DNA of 64,000 bases, from assembly GCA_964629965.1 (NCBI GenBank), contig CAZVRZ010000010.1:1-64000 (forward strand), in the 5' to 3' direction. Shown in pieces: positions 51,873 to 59,528 of this stretch. Source of the stretch: CAZVRZ01 sp964629965. Its GTDB lineage: Bacteria > Chloroflexota > Anaerolineae > Anaerolineales > UBA4823. The stretch's first letter is position 1. Each line of letters starts with the position of its first letter. The position numbers and the translations under genes were made by a program. The notes under the pieces were generated by a model that worked only from the letters and a program-made list of their open reading frames with translations, was not told where the DNA came from and searched no databases.

Positions 51873-53939
51873 TTACTGACCGCAAGATTCGCCGAAATCG
51901 AAGGCTTCGATGTTCCACATTTCGCTGTTGGCGGTTGTGTCCATCACGAAATTGCACATATCTGGGCGGGTTGCGGCCAGCTTGATGCGCAGGAACAGCG
52001 GGATGACCGGCAGGTCATTGCCAAAGATTTCCTGGGCCTTCAGGTGATTCTCATCGTAAGAAGGCTGACCGGGCAGCGACTGAATGGCAGCGTTGCAGAC
52101 TGCATCGTATTCGGGATTGCTGTAACCGGTCTGGTTCTGACCACCCCAGCCGTACGGATACTTGGAGTTGCCATTTTCATCTAGTTCATCCTCGGGGCCG
52201 GGGATGTTCTCCGTCTGGTACAGATTGCAGGAAGGCTCCACGCCCGTCAACCAGGCAAAGACACCCAGATCGGTCTTGCGGCCGAAGAGGATACCATCGG
52301 GACCATCTGCGAACCACTCGGAACCGGGGTAGTAACCCAGGTTGACTTTGATACCACACTCAGCCATGCTGTTCGCCAAGACCTGGGTGGCCTGCTGGCG
52401 CATAGTAGCATTGGTGGTTTCAAAAGAGAATTCCAACAGAGTGCCATCGGGAACACCGGTCACACCCTTGGCAATGCGCGGGGTGGCGGGATCGCTATCG
52501 TCATCAACCCAACCAACTTCATCCAGCAGGGCAGCAGCGGCGACAGGATCGAAATCATAGTGCTTGACACTGGAACTGAAGAGCGGATGATTGGGGGGCA
52601 GATAGGTGTCCAAAACAACCGACTGACCAAACAGTACGGTATCGACCACGGCCTGGCGATCCATGCACATGGCAATGGCCTGGCGCAGGCGGACATCACC
52701 GAAGGGGCCAACGCCGTCGCCGTCTTCATCCAGACCGGCAAAGCCAGCGCCTTCCAGCGGCTGGATATTGAAGTCGGCATGTTCCCAGGTGGTGCCGGTC
52801 ACAAAAGTGGCATTGATCTGGCCAGCGGCCTGCAGCTCAAGCAGCAGTTCGCTTTGATCGTCCAGCGAGGAAGTCTGATCAACGATATCGCACTCGCCAG
52901 AGAGAACTGCAGCAATGTTGGCATTGGAATTGGAGCCCACAAAGCGGTAAACCACGTTGTCGAACTTGGGCAGGCCTTCACCAGCGCGGAAGTAGCTTGG
53001 GTTCTTGTGCAGACTGATCTTCTCGCCCTTGACCCACTCATCGATGATGTAGGGACCCCAGCCGACATACAGAGCCTGGGCATCTACCTGCTCAAGCAGC
53101 TCGACGGCAGTGTACTGACCCCAGACATGCTNNNNNNNNNNATGCTCGGGGGCGGGACCAAAGAAGTTCAAGAAATAAGTGGAATCTTTATAACCTGGCA
53201 TACCCGTCCAAACAGTGGTGACATCATCGGTCGCTTCGTAAGAAGCAGTGCGCTCGACGCCATACTTGCTTTGCGGGGTGTCAGGATCGGCAAGAAGGTT
53301 GAAAGCGTAAATCGAGTCTTTTGTGGTCAGGGGCGTGCCATCCGACCATGCCAGGCCGGGCAGCATTTTGAAGGTAACCACCAGTTGCTCCATTTCAACT
53401 TCGCTGGTGCCATCATAAGCCACGGCACAATCAGGGCTGTTGCAGCCGGCAGGACGGATCATAACATCCGCAGCCAATGCAACGGGGTTACCATCATTGT
53501 CCACGACTGTATCGCCAGCTTTGACCTTGACGTTCTCGATCACAGCATCGCCATCGGCCAGGCTGGGGAGTTTCTCCAGGATGATCGGCTGGTAGGCGAA
53601 CGAACGGGTGTCGACTGGACCATCGTAAATGGCTTCCAGGACATGGCTCTTGGCCAACATAGCGCCGCTATAGGAATACAGAGTGTCGGGTTCCTGGCCC
53701 TGGCAAATAACCAACGTGCGGGGCTCGGCCGGTACTTCTGCTACGGGTTCGGGGGTCGCGGTTACAACAACTTCCTTCACGACCTCTTTGGTCTCGCCTT
53801 CCACCACCTCGGTCACAACCACGGTCTTGATGACTTCAATGGTCTGAGGGGTAGGTTGGACAGCCTGCTGGCAGGCTGCCAGCAGCATGCTAACAACCAT
53901 CAACAAACTCAATGCAATTAAACTAGACTTTCGAAACAT
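51873..53939 (-). CDS. oppA: Oligopeptide-binding lipoprotein (SBP family 5) of the opp operon
   Basis: 688 residues as assembled, 683 if the N gap is an artefact. Lipoprotein signal LLMVVSMLLAAC (Cys near 23), a Val/Glu/Thr-rich linker, then SBP_bac_5 (about 75-640). The protein captures peptides outside and delivers them to OppBC. A 10-N gap interrupts codons near residue 267, and flanking bases both read ATGCT. Its closest relative in the window is the orphan binding protein at 54189. GGAGGAGAAAAC precedes the ATG, and a perfect AAGGAGGTGAT lies 82 nt further upstream. Confidence 0.92.
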   Translation of the reverse strand: MFRKSSLIALSLLMVVSMLLAACQQAVQPTPQTIEVIKTVVVTEVVEGETKEVVKEVVVTATPEPVAEVPAEPRTLVICQGQEPDTLYSYSGAMLAKSHVLEAIYDGPVDTRSFAYQPIILEKLPSLADGDAVIENVKVKAGDTVVDNDGNPVALAADVMIRPAGCNSPDCAVAYDGTSEVEMEQLVVTFKMLPGLAWSDGTPLTTKDSIYAFNLLADPDTPQSKYGVERTASYEATDDVTTVWTGMPGYKDSTYFLNFFGPAPEHXXXXHVWGQYTAVELLEQVDAQALYVGWGPYIIDEWVKGEKISLHKNPSYFRAGEGLPKFDNVVYRFVGSNSNANIAAVLSGECDIVDQTSSLDDQSELLLELQAAGQINATFVTGTTWEHADFNIQPLEGAGFAGLDEDGDGVGPFGDVRLRQAIAMCMDRQAVVDTVLFGQSVVLDTYLPPNHPLFSSSVKHYDFDPVAAAALLDEVGWVDDDSDPATPRIAKGVTGVPDGTLLEFSFETTNATMRQQATQVLANSMAECGIKVNLGYYPGSEWFADGPDGILFGRKTDLGVFAWLTGVEPSCNLYQTENIPGPEDELDENGNSKYPYGWGGQNQTGYSNPEYDAVCNAAIQSLPGQPSYDENHLKAQEIFGNDLPVIPLFLRIKLAATRPDMCNFVMDTTANSEMWNIEAFDFGESCGQ
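53132..53141. other. scaffold gap of 10 N
   Basis: ATGCT occurs directly before and directly after the Ns. Removing one copy plus the Ns deletes 15 bases, keeps the frame and restores a PAPEHVWG stretch, which matches PLPRHLW in the paralogue at 54189-56180. The gap is thus probably an unneeded join of overlapping contigs. Confidence 0.8.
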
Positions 53940-54020
53940 GTTTTCTCCTCCACGGAATCGTTTTAATATGGGTTGAAACAGACATTGGGAATTTCTTGTT
54001 TTCGTGCGCTTTTCCCAGTA

Positions 54021-54031
54021 ATCACCTCCTT
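54021..54031 (-). promoter_or_regulatory. perfect Shine-Dalgarno-like element in the oppA leader
   Basis: AAGGAGGTGAT on the minus strand, fully complementary to the 16S 3' end, 82 nt upstream of the oppA ATG and without a well-spaced start codon. The binding-protein gene of the dpp operon has the same element at 61705-61715. It could stabilise the mRNA as STAB-SD sites do, or serve an unseen leader peptide. Confidence 0.5.
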
Positions 54032-54052
54032 ATCAACTTGATACCAGAATTA

Positions 54053-54067
54053 CCGCCCCGAGGGCGG
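54053..54067. terminator. short GC hairpin after the orphan binding-protein gene
   Basis: CCGCCC, loop CGA, GGGCGG. It lies about 120 nt after the stop at 54189 and before the oppA leader, with a weak AT-rich tail on the minus strand. It could separate the sigma-factor operon from opp. Confidence 0.4.
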
Positions 54068-54188
54068 CAGTCAATCGCTTGAAATATACCCATAAACTCA
54101 TAATTGGTCAATGCTTTTGATCCTTTAAAGTCCATCATTTCGAGGTAAATTACCCAAAAGGGTCAATTCTGAGCCAATCCTCATCCTG

Positions 54189-56180
54189 CTACGGGCACGC
54201 CTCGCCTATATCCAAAACTTCTAAATTCCATAACGGGATCTGAACCGATGCATCCAGAGCAATGCCGCAGAGATCAGGCCGGGCGGCTAACAGCTTAGGC
54301 CGCCAGTATAACGGCACAGCCGGCGCATCGCTTACGAAGGCGCTCTGCACCTGCTTCATGGCCTGCGAGCGCTGCGCGTCATCCGGCAAAGCCGCCAGCC
54401 CATCCAGGCAGGCCTGGTCATATAAAGCACTATCATAACCGCCGGCATTTGCCCCGCCCCAGCCCTTGACCGCCTCAGAGGGCGAGGCAGAGATCTCTCG
54501 GCTCAAGAAGAGACCACAGAGTTTTCCTCCGGTTGCGGGCCAAGCAAACTGCGCCAGGTCGAAACGGCGTCCAAAAACCGCGCCGTCCGGGCCGGCAGCC
54601 AGGTACTCGGCAGGCTGCTGGTATACCGGCTGGAGGCCGATACCGCAAGCTGCCAATGAAGCCTGCACCTGTTGAGCCACCAGCCGACGTTCTGCTTCTG
54701 TGGAGGTCAGGTACTCCAAGATCAACGGCGTACCATCGGCGACGCCCGGCACTGCCAGGGCTGTACGCGGGGTGGCGGGGTTGCCATCTATATCTAACCA
54801 GCCGGCTCCTTCCAATAGAGCCTGGCCAGTGGATGGGTCGAAGCCCAATCCGGTGTCGTCTGCCAGGCCAGGCCAGCCGGGCGGCCAGATGCCGGTGGCA
54901 GGCTGCGCCCAGCCAGCCAGCACGCTGGCAGCAATACTCTGACGATCCAGGCAGGCTGCTACCGCCTGGCGCACAGCAGACTGCGCCAGCCAGGCCGGGC
55001 GGTTTTCGTCCAGCGAGGCAATCCCCAGGGTGATTTGTTCCCAGGAGCGCGCAGGCCAGACCGATACGGAAATCCGTCCCGCTTCCTGGAGCGTTTTCAA
55101 ATGCTCAAATTGGGTTTCAGAAATAGCGCTGGGGTCCAACACATCACATTGACCCGCCAGTAACGCCTCCACGGCAGACGAGCTGTCGGGGAAGAAACGG
55201 AATATTAAGTTATCAAAGTGCGGTAAGCCTTGGGAAGCTCGAAAATAGAAGGGATTCTTCTGCAGTAAGATCCGTTCGCCAGGAAGCCATTCTTGCACCT
55301 GATAGGCGCCCCAGCCGGCAGGTTTTCTGGTAGCAATTTCGGCGCCAGCCAACTCTTCCAGCGGCAGTCCACTCCATAAGTGACGCGGCAGAGGCCAGAA
55401 AAACTTGACAGGGTAGTCGCCATCCTGGTAACCAGGGAGGCCGCGCCATTCAACCGTCTGCGCATCCAGGCTGTGATAAGAGACCGTCCGATCCAACAGG
55501 TTGCGCCAGGCCTGCGGCTGCAGCCCGGTGGCAAGCTCGTAGGAATATAACGAGTCGTCTGCCGTCAAGGGCTGACCATCCGACCACAGCAGACCGGGGC
55601 GCAAGCGAAAACGTATTCCCCATTGGTCCATCTGGACCGGTTGGCCACCGCTATAATTCTGGGCGCATTGATGTTGATGGCAGCCAGCCGGGCGGTACAG
55701 GACGCCTTCCTTTAAGACAGCCAGAGAACCATAGGCATCCACCAGCAAGTCGCCAGGGGTTACTTCAATCGGTTCAAAAAATACGTCCCCAGACGCCAGC
55801 GAGGGCACATTTTCCAGGATCACGGCCTGGTTTTTAAAGTTCAAGGTATCGAATGGGCCATCATAGAGAGCCGACAAGACACTCTGGGCTGCAGCGCTGC
55901 CGGCATCATAATAAAACAACGATTTTGGCTCTTTGCCCAGGCAGATGGTTAAGCGCAGCGGCAAGGAAGTGGGCGTTGATATGGGGAGCGATGTTGGGAG
56001 AGGTGCGGCGGGCATTGGATGCTCGATTCCAGTCGAAGCCTGGGTCGAAACGCTTGTTGCTGCGCCAGGTACTGGCGGCTGTGTGTTGGCAGGAATAACC
56101 GGCGGCTTGCGATTCTCACAAGCTGCTAAAAAGAACAACGAAAACAAGATGGCGAGAAAAGAAAATGTTTTGGCAGGCAC
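54189..56180 (-). CDS. Orphan oligopeptide-binding lipoprotein in a sigma-factor operon
   Basis: 663 residues. Lipoprotein signal FSLFFLAAC (Cys near 21), Pro/Thr/Ser-rich linker (about 25-75) and SBP_bac_5 domain (about 78-625). It is a paralogue of oppA, sharing CHQHQCAQNY/CNSPDCAVAY, WSDGQPLTADDSLYSYEL and the end IPLWNLEVLDIGEAC. Both have a pair of Cys in the CxxxxC segment. No permease follows. Instead it is the third gene after an ECF sigma factor and an 83-residue ORF. The start is GTG 56180, with a weak ribosome site. It may deliver peptides to OppBC, or sense them for the sigma factor. Confidence 0.88.
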   Translation of the reverse strand: MPAKTFSFLAILFSLFFLAACENRKPPVIPANTQPPVPGAATSVSTQASTGIEHPMPAAPLPTSLPISTPTSLPLRLTICLGKEPKSLFYYDAGSAAAQSVLSALYDGPFDTLNFKNQAVILENVPSLASGDVFFEPIEVTPGDLLVDAYGSLAVLKEGVLYRPAGCHQHQCAQNYSGGQPVQMDQWGIRFRLRPGLLWSDGQPLTADDSLYSYELATGLQPQAWRNLLDRTVSYHSLDAQTVEWRGLPGYQDGDYPVKFFWPLPRHLWSGLPLEELAGAEIATRKPAGWGAYQVQEWLPGERILLQKNPFYFRASQGLPHFDNLIFRFFPDSSSAVEALLAGQCDVLDPSAISETQFEHLKTLQEAGRISVSVWPARSWEQITLGIASLDENRPAWLAQSAVRQAVAACLDRQSIAASVLAGWAQPATGIWPPGWPGLADDTGLGFDPSTGQALLEGAGWLDIDGNPATPRTALAVPGVADGTPLILEYLTSTEAERRLVAQQVQASLAACGIGLQPVYQQPAEYLAAGPDGAVFGRRFDLAQFAWPATGGKLCGLFLSREISASPSEAVKGWGGANAGGYDSALYDQACLDGLAALPDDAQRSQAMKQVQSAFVSDAPAVPLYWRPKLLAARPDLCGIALDASVQIPLWNLEVLDIGEACP

Positions 56181-56207
56181 CTGTTAGCGACCATTTTCCT
56201 TTAAGAT

Positions 56208-56459
56208 TTATACCACCAACCTGGAGCCTGTCATACCGCCTTGAAACGAGTGGACGATATCCCAGCTTAACAAGATGTGCGACCAATCGGTGGGGCGATA
56301 AGTGTTCGAATCCAATCTTGGGCCTTTTTTCGGAGCGTCTCTACGGGGAGAATGAGCAGCTAACCATAACAGGCGCGCCCGGCCATGAGCAGGAGACTGG
56401 TGTTGAGCTACCCAATTTTTCAATACGGTTCCCAAATACTGATTGATCGATCGTTCCAT
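56208..56459 (-). CDS. 83-residue hypothetical protein between sigma factor and binding protein
   Basis: Starts 10 nt after the sigma-factor stop, in the place where an anti-sigma gene often lies. The N-terminus (MERSINQYLGTVLKNWVAQ) is a plausible amphipathic helix; the rest is Arg/His/Pro-rich. No membrane helix and no zinc-binding HC2 motif. The ribosome site is weak (TAGG overlapping the sigma stop). It may be a small anti-sigma-like protein, a truncated remnant of one, or not translated. I do not recognise a family. Confidence 0.45.
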   Translation of the reverse strand: MERSINQYLGTVLKNWVAQHQSPAHGRARLLWLAAHSPRRDAPKKGPRLDSNTYRPTDWSHILLSWDIVHSFQGGMTGSRLVV

Positions 56460-56469
56460 ATGAGGCTAC

Positions 56470-57051
56470 CTAAGTGAACTCATAGCGAATCTCGGGGAAC
56501 ACATCACCCCGCAGCAAACCTAAATGCTCTTTTAATGCCTGGCGTCCATAGTGCAAACGGGATTTTATCGTACCGACAGGAACATCCAGAACCTCGGAAA
56601 TTTCCTTCAAGGACAGATCGTTGATGTAATACATCACCACGACCCCGCGCTGCTGTAAGGGCAAAGATAAGATCGCCTGCTGTACCTGCAACCAGGCTTC
56701 ATCCTGTTCGGCCCGCTGCGCAGGCTGGCTGCGCTTTCCGCTGACCAACCACTCGGCCACATCTTCCAGCGGGCGGATCCAATGATTATGACGTTTGACC
56801 CAGGTATAAGAGAGATTGGCGCTAACACGATACAGCCAGGGTTCCAAAGGCCGCTCTGGGTCAACATGGTCAGCAAAACGGTTCAAGCGCAAAAAAACAT
56901 CCTGCAAAAGGTCGGCGGCCGCGTCGGGATCCCCGGTAATTGCCAGGGCAGTACGGTATACCAGGCGTTGGTGGCGATCATACAAAACACCCAGGGCCTC
57001 CAAATTGCCGGTATGCAACTGCAAGATCAAATCGCGATCGCTTGCTTCCAT
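56470..57051 (-). CDS. ECF-type RNA polymerase sigma factor
   Basis: 193 residues. Region 2 (about 25-95; LYDRHQRLVYRTALAITGDPDAAADLLQDVFLRL) binds the -10 element and core polymerase. Region 4 (about 125-180; LSLPLQQRGVVVMYYINDLSLKEISEVLDVPVGTIKSRLHYGRQALK in parts) binds -35. There is no region 1 or 3. It is first in an operon with the 83-residue protein and the orphan binding protein, and has its own extended -10 promoter. A target promoter cannot be named from this window. Confidence 0.92.
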   Translation of the reverse strand: MEASDRDLILQLHTGNLEALGVLYDRHQRLVYRTALAITGDPDAAADLLQDVFLRLNRFADHVDPERPLEPWLYRVSANLSYTWVKRHNHWIRPLEDVAEWLVSGKRSQPAQRAEQDEAWLQVQQAILSLPLQQRGVVVMYYINDLSLKEISEVLDVPVGTIKSRLHYGRQALKEHLGLLRGDVFPEIRYEFT

Positions 57052-57089
57052 GGTGCTAAAGAATCCTCATCCCATATTGACGATATATT

Positions 57090-57098
57090 ATTATACCA
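57090..57098 (-). promoter_or_regulatory. extended -10 promoter of the sigma-factor operon
   Basis: TGGTATAAT on the minus strand, with TATAAT at 57095-57090, about 38 nt before the ATG at 57051. The -35 region is poor (TTGAAC at 19-nt spacing). The leader contains GAGGATT. Confidence 0.55.
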
Positions 57099-57219
57099 AG
57101 CAAGCCCGGCAAAAGTTCAAACAAAACAACGGCCCTGAAACAACTCCTTTTGTGAGCAACCCAGCCCCGGAAAGGTCAAATTCGGGGTGATCATGTTGAG
57201 GGCAATGCGCTCCAACAAT

Positions 57220-58311
57220 CTACTTGACGCCGCGCATCTTGGGATCCAGCACGTCGCGCAGCGCGTCGCCGACCAGGTTCCAGCCCAAGACAAAGAACAC
57301 CAAAGCCAGGCCAGGCCAAACCACAATATACCAATAATCCGTCAGATTGGTGATCCAGGCGCGAGCAAAGCTCAGCAGTTGGCCCCAGTCAGGATAGCCA
57401 ACATCCGTGCCTACCCCCAAAAAGCTAAGGGCAGCAAAACTGAGCACATACCCACCCACGTCCATCGAGGCCACCACCAGGGTAGGGAAGATGGCATTGG
57501 GCAGGATATGGCGCAGCAGGATACGGCTGTCTTTGACGCCAACTACCCGCGCTGCCATCACATAATCGCGCTCCCGCACGGAAAGAATATCGCCTCGCAC
57601 CAGGCGCGCGTATCCCATCCAGCCGAAGGCGATCAACGCCAGCACAGCAGGCATGATACTGCGTCCAAGGCGCGGCGTCAGCACAGCAGCAGTGATCAAG
57701 GCTGCCATCAGGAAGGGCAGTGTCAGGAAGATGTCCACCACACGCATGAGGATATTATCCACCAAGCCGCCATAATAAGCGGCTATCGAGCCCAATAGCA
57801 CGCCAACGATCAAGACCACGGTGGTGATCATCAGACCGGTTTGGAAAGCAGTGCGCGTGCCCCAGATGACTCCATAGAAAATATCCCACTGGCCGCTGGC
57901 AGTTCCCCAAATATGCACCCATTTGTCCGTTTTCATGATCGGTTTCCACCAGAATGGCAGAGGCGGTTGGCTGCGCTTCCACTCGGAACCCATTGGGCGC
58001 GGATCGGGGCTGAAACCATCACGCGGGATCTTATCGATATTGGTGGTGAATAAGTTAATAAAGCCCTTCAGCCCGGTTTCATCTGAAACGCGCTTAGGCA
58101 GCGGCGCAATGAAGGGCGCGCAGATGGCTACCAGGGCAAAAAGCACGATCAAGATGATGCCGGCAACCGATGTGGGCGTGGTCACCAGACCGCGCACCAC
58201 CCGGTAATTCTCCGGCCCTAAGAGATGCTCCAGCCGGCCTATCTTGCGGATCGAGATACTTTCAGGGAGAATATCATCGGTAAATTCCAGCTTTTGGGGC
58301 GCTTCGGACAT
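57220..58311 (-). CDS. dppC: Dipeptide/oligopeptide ABC transporter permease (DppC type)
   Basis: 363 residues from ATG 58311, with a GGAGG site 5 nt upstream (a start 15 nt earlier is less likely). N-terminal cytoplasmic part, first helix (about 45-67), then a longer than usual external loop (about 70-135; Trp-rich, WKRSQPPLPFWWKP) before the BPD_transp_1 domain (about 155-355) with the EAA loop MAARVVGVKDSRILLRHILPNAIFP. It is the last gene of the dpp operon. Confidence 0.9.
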   Translation of the reverse strand: MSEAPQKLEFTDDILPESISIRKIGRLEHLLGPENYRVVRGLVTTPTSVAGIILIVLFALVAICAPFIAPLPKRVSDETGLKGFINLFTTNIDKIPRDGFSPDPRPMGSEWKRSQPPLPFWWKPIMKTDKWVHIWGTASGQWDIFYGVIWGTRTAFQTGLMITTVVLIVGVLLGSIAAYYGGLVDNILMRVVDIFLTLPFLMAALITAAVLTPRLGRSIMPAVLALIAFGWMGYARLVRGDILSVRERDYVMAARVVGVKDSRILLRHILPNAIFPTLVVASMDVGGYVLSFAALSFLGVGTDVGYPDWGQLLSFARAWITNLTDYWYIVVWPGLALVFFVLGWNLVGDALRDVLDPKMRGVK

Positions 58312-58322
58312 ATTTGCCTCCA

Positions 58323-59390
58323 TCAAGATAAACGAACGCGGGGATCAATGATGCCATACAGCACATCAACAATCAAGTTAGCAACGATCAAGATGAGCCC
58401 ATTGAAGAGTGCGAAACCCAAGACCGTAACCACATCCAGCGAGGCCGCGGCGCTAGCGGCGGCGGAGCCGATGCCCGGCCAGGTGAAGACCGTCTCGGTG
58501 ATCACCACGCCGCTCAACAAGCCAACCACCTGGAAGCCGGCAATGGTGGTAACCGGGATCAAGGCATTGGGGCGGGCATGCTTGTTGATCACATCTCGCT
58601 CGCGCACGCCCTTGGCGCGCGCCGTGGTCACGTACTCCTGGCGCAGCGTTTCCAGCATCGAAGAGCGCGTCACCCGCAGGAAACCGGCCCAGTTGATGTA
58701 CGAAAGCGTCAGGATGGGTAATATCATATGGCGCAGCGCATCCAGGAAGATATCCACCCGCCCATTCAACAAGGCATCGATCGTAATCAAGCGGGTATAG
58801 GCATGGTATTCCGGAGAATTATTGATGATCTGCGAGGCCCAATCCGAGATACGTCCCGGTGGAAACCATTGTAAGTTGGCGTAAAAAATCATCAAGACCA
58901 ACAGGCCAAAGACAAAGGTAGGAAAAGAAGACCCGACGATGCTGAAGATGCGCGCCGCCTGGTCGAACCATTGGTTATGGTGCACGGCTGCCTGCACACC
59001 TAGCCACAGACCCACGCCGATGATGGGGAGAACAGCCCACAGTGTCAGTTCGAGCGTGGCCGGGAAACGCTGCTTGATCAGGTCCGCCACCGGTTGAGAA
59101 CCCACCCGCGACCAGCCGAAGTCGCCGCGCAGGATACCACCCACGCGATTGCCGGTTACCAGGTCGGTGCGCCCTACCATCCAGCGCCAATACTGCACTG
59201 GCATCGGCTCGTTCAGGCCATACCGCTTGATGATGCCATCGATGGCACCCTCGGTGTGAGGGATATCGCGCACATACAAGGCAGAACGCTCCACCGGGCT
59301 GAGAAATTGAAGCATACCGAAGATAATCACGGTTACGCCAAACAGCAACAGCGGCAGCAACAATAAACGACGAATGATATATGCAGTCAT
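58323..59390 (-). CDS. dppB: Dipeptide/oligopeptide ABC transporter permease (DppB type)
   Basis: 355 residues with six membrane helices. The first helix (about 9-29), conserved RYGLNEPMPVQYWRWMVG and GDFGWSRVGSQPVADLIKQRFPAT, then the BPD_transp_1 domain with EAA loop YVTTARAKGVRERDVINKHARPNALIP. Normal length for the family, unlike the OppB at 50075. It lies 138 nt after the binding-protein gene, behind a hairpin, and 11 nt before dppC. Confidence 0.92.
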   Translation of the reverse strand: MTAYIIRRLLLLPLLLFGVTVIIFGMLQFLSPVERSALYVRDIPHTEGAIDGIIKRYGLNEPMPVQYWRWMVGRTDLVTGNRVGGILRGDFGWSRVGSQPVADLIKQRFPATLELTLWAVLPIIGVGLWLGVQAAVHHNQWFDQAARIFSIVGSSFPTFVFGLLVLMIFYANLQWFPPGRISDWASQIINNSPEYHAYTRLITIDALLNGRVDIFLDALRHMILPILTLSYINWAGFLRVTRSSMLETLRQEYVTTARAKGVRERDVINKHARPNALIPVTTIAGFQVVGLLSGVVITETVFTWPGIGSAAASAAASLDVVTVLGFALFNGLILIVANLIVDVLYGIIDPRVRLS

Positions 59391-59479
59391 ACCTTCTCCT
59401 CGCCAGAGTTATGAAAAAGTATTGCCGGATCGGATGCAGCCAAGCCAACTTCGCTGCATCCGGCCTGCCAAAACCGGGA

Positions 59480-59512
59480 GAGTGCAAGGGGCTGTTGCAG
59501 CCCCTTACACTC
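59480..59512. repeat. hairpin between dppA and dppB
   Basis: Stem GAGTG/CACTC and AAGGGGCTG/CAGCCCCTT with one mismatch and a 3-nt loop TTG. It lies 16 nt after the binding-protein stop, as in the opp operon, and probably favours the binding-protein mRNA over the permease part. Confidence 0.65.
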
Positions 59513-59528
59513 GAAACTACCGAAAAAG

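Noticed and set aside
52560..53921. Plus-strand open frame of 453 codons across oppA
   Set aside because: Antisense shadow of a binding-protein gene with strong family motifs. No ribosome site.
54021..54031. Short leader peptide starting with GTG inside AAGGAGGTG
   Set aside because: The GTG is part of the Shine-Dalgarno sequence itself, so the spacing is too short for initiation. The same is true at 61705-61715.
56304..56313. GTTCGAATCC, typical of a tRNA T-loop
   Set aside because: The flanking bases do not pair into a T-stem, and no acceptor or anticodon arm can be formed around it.
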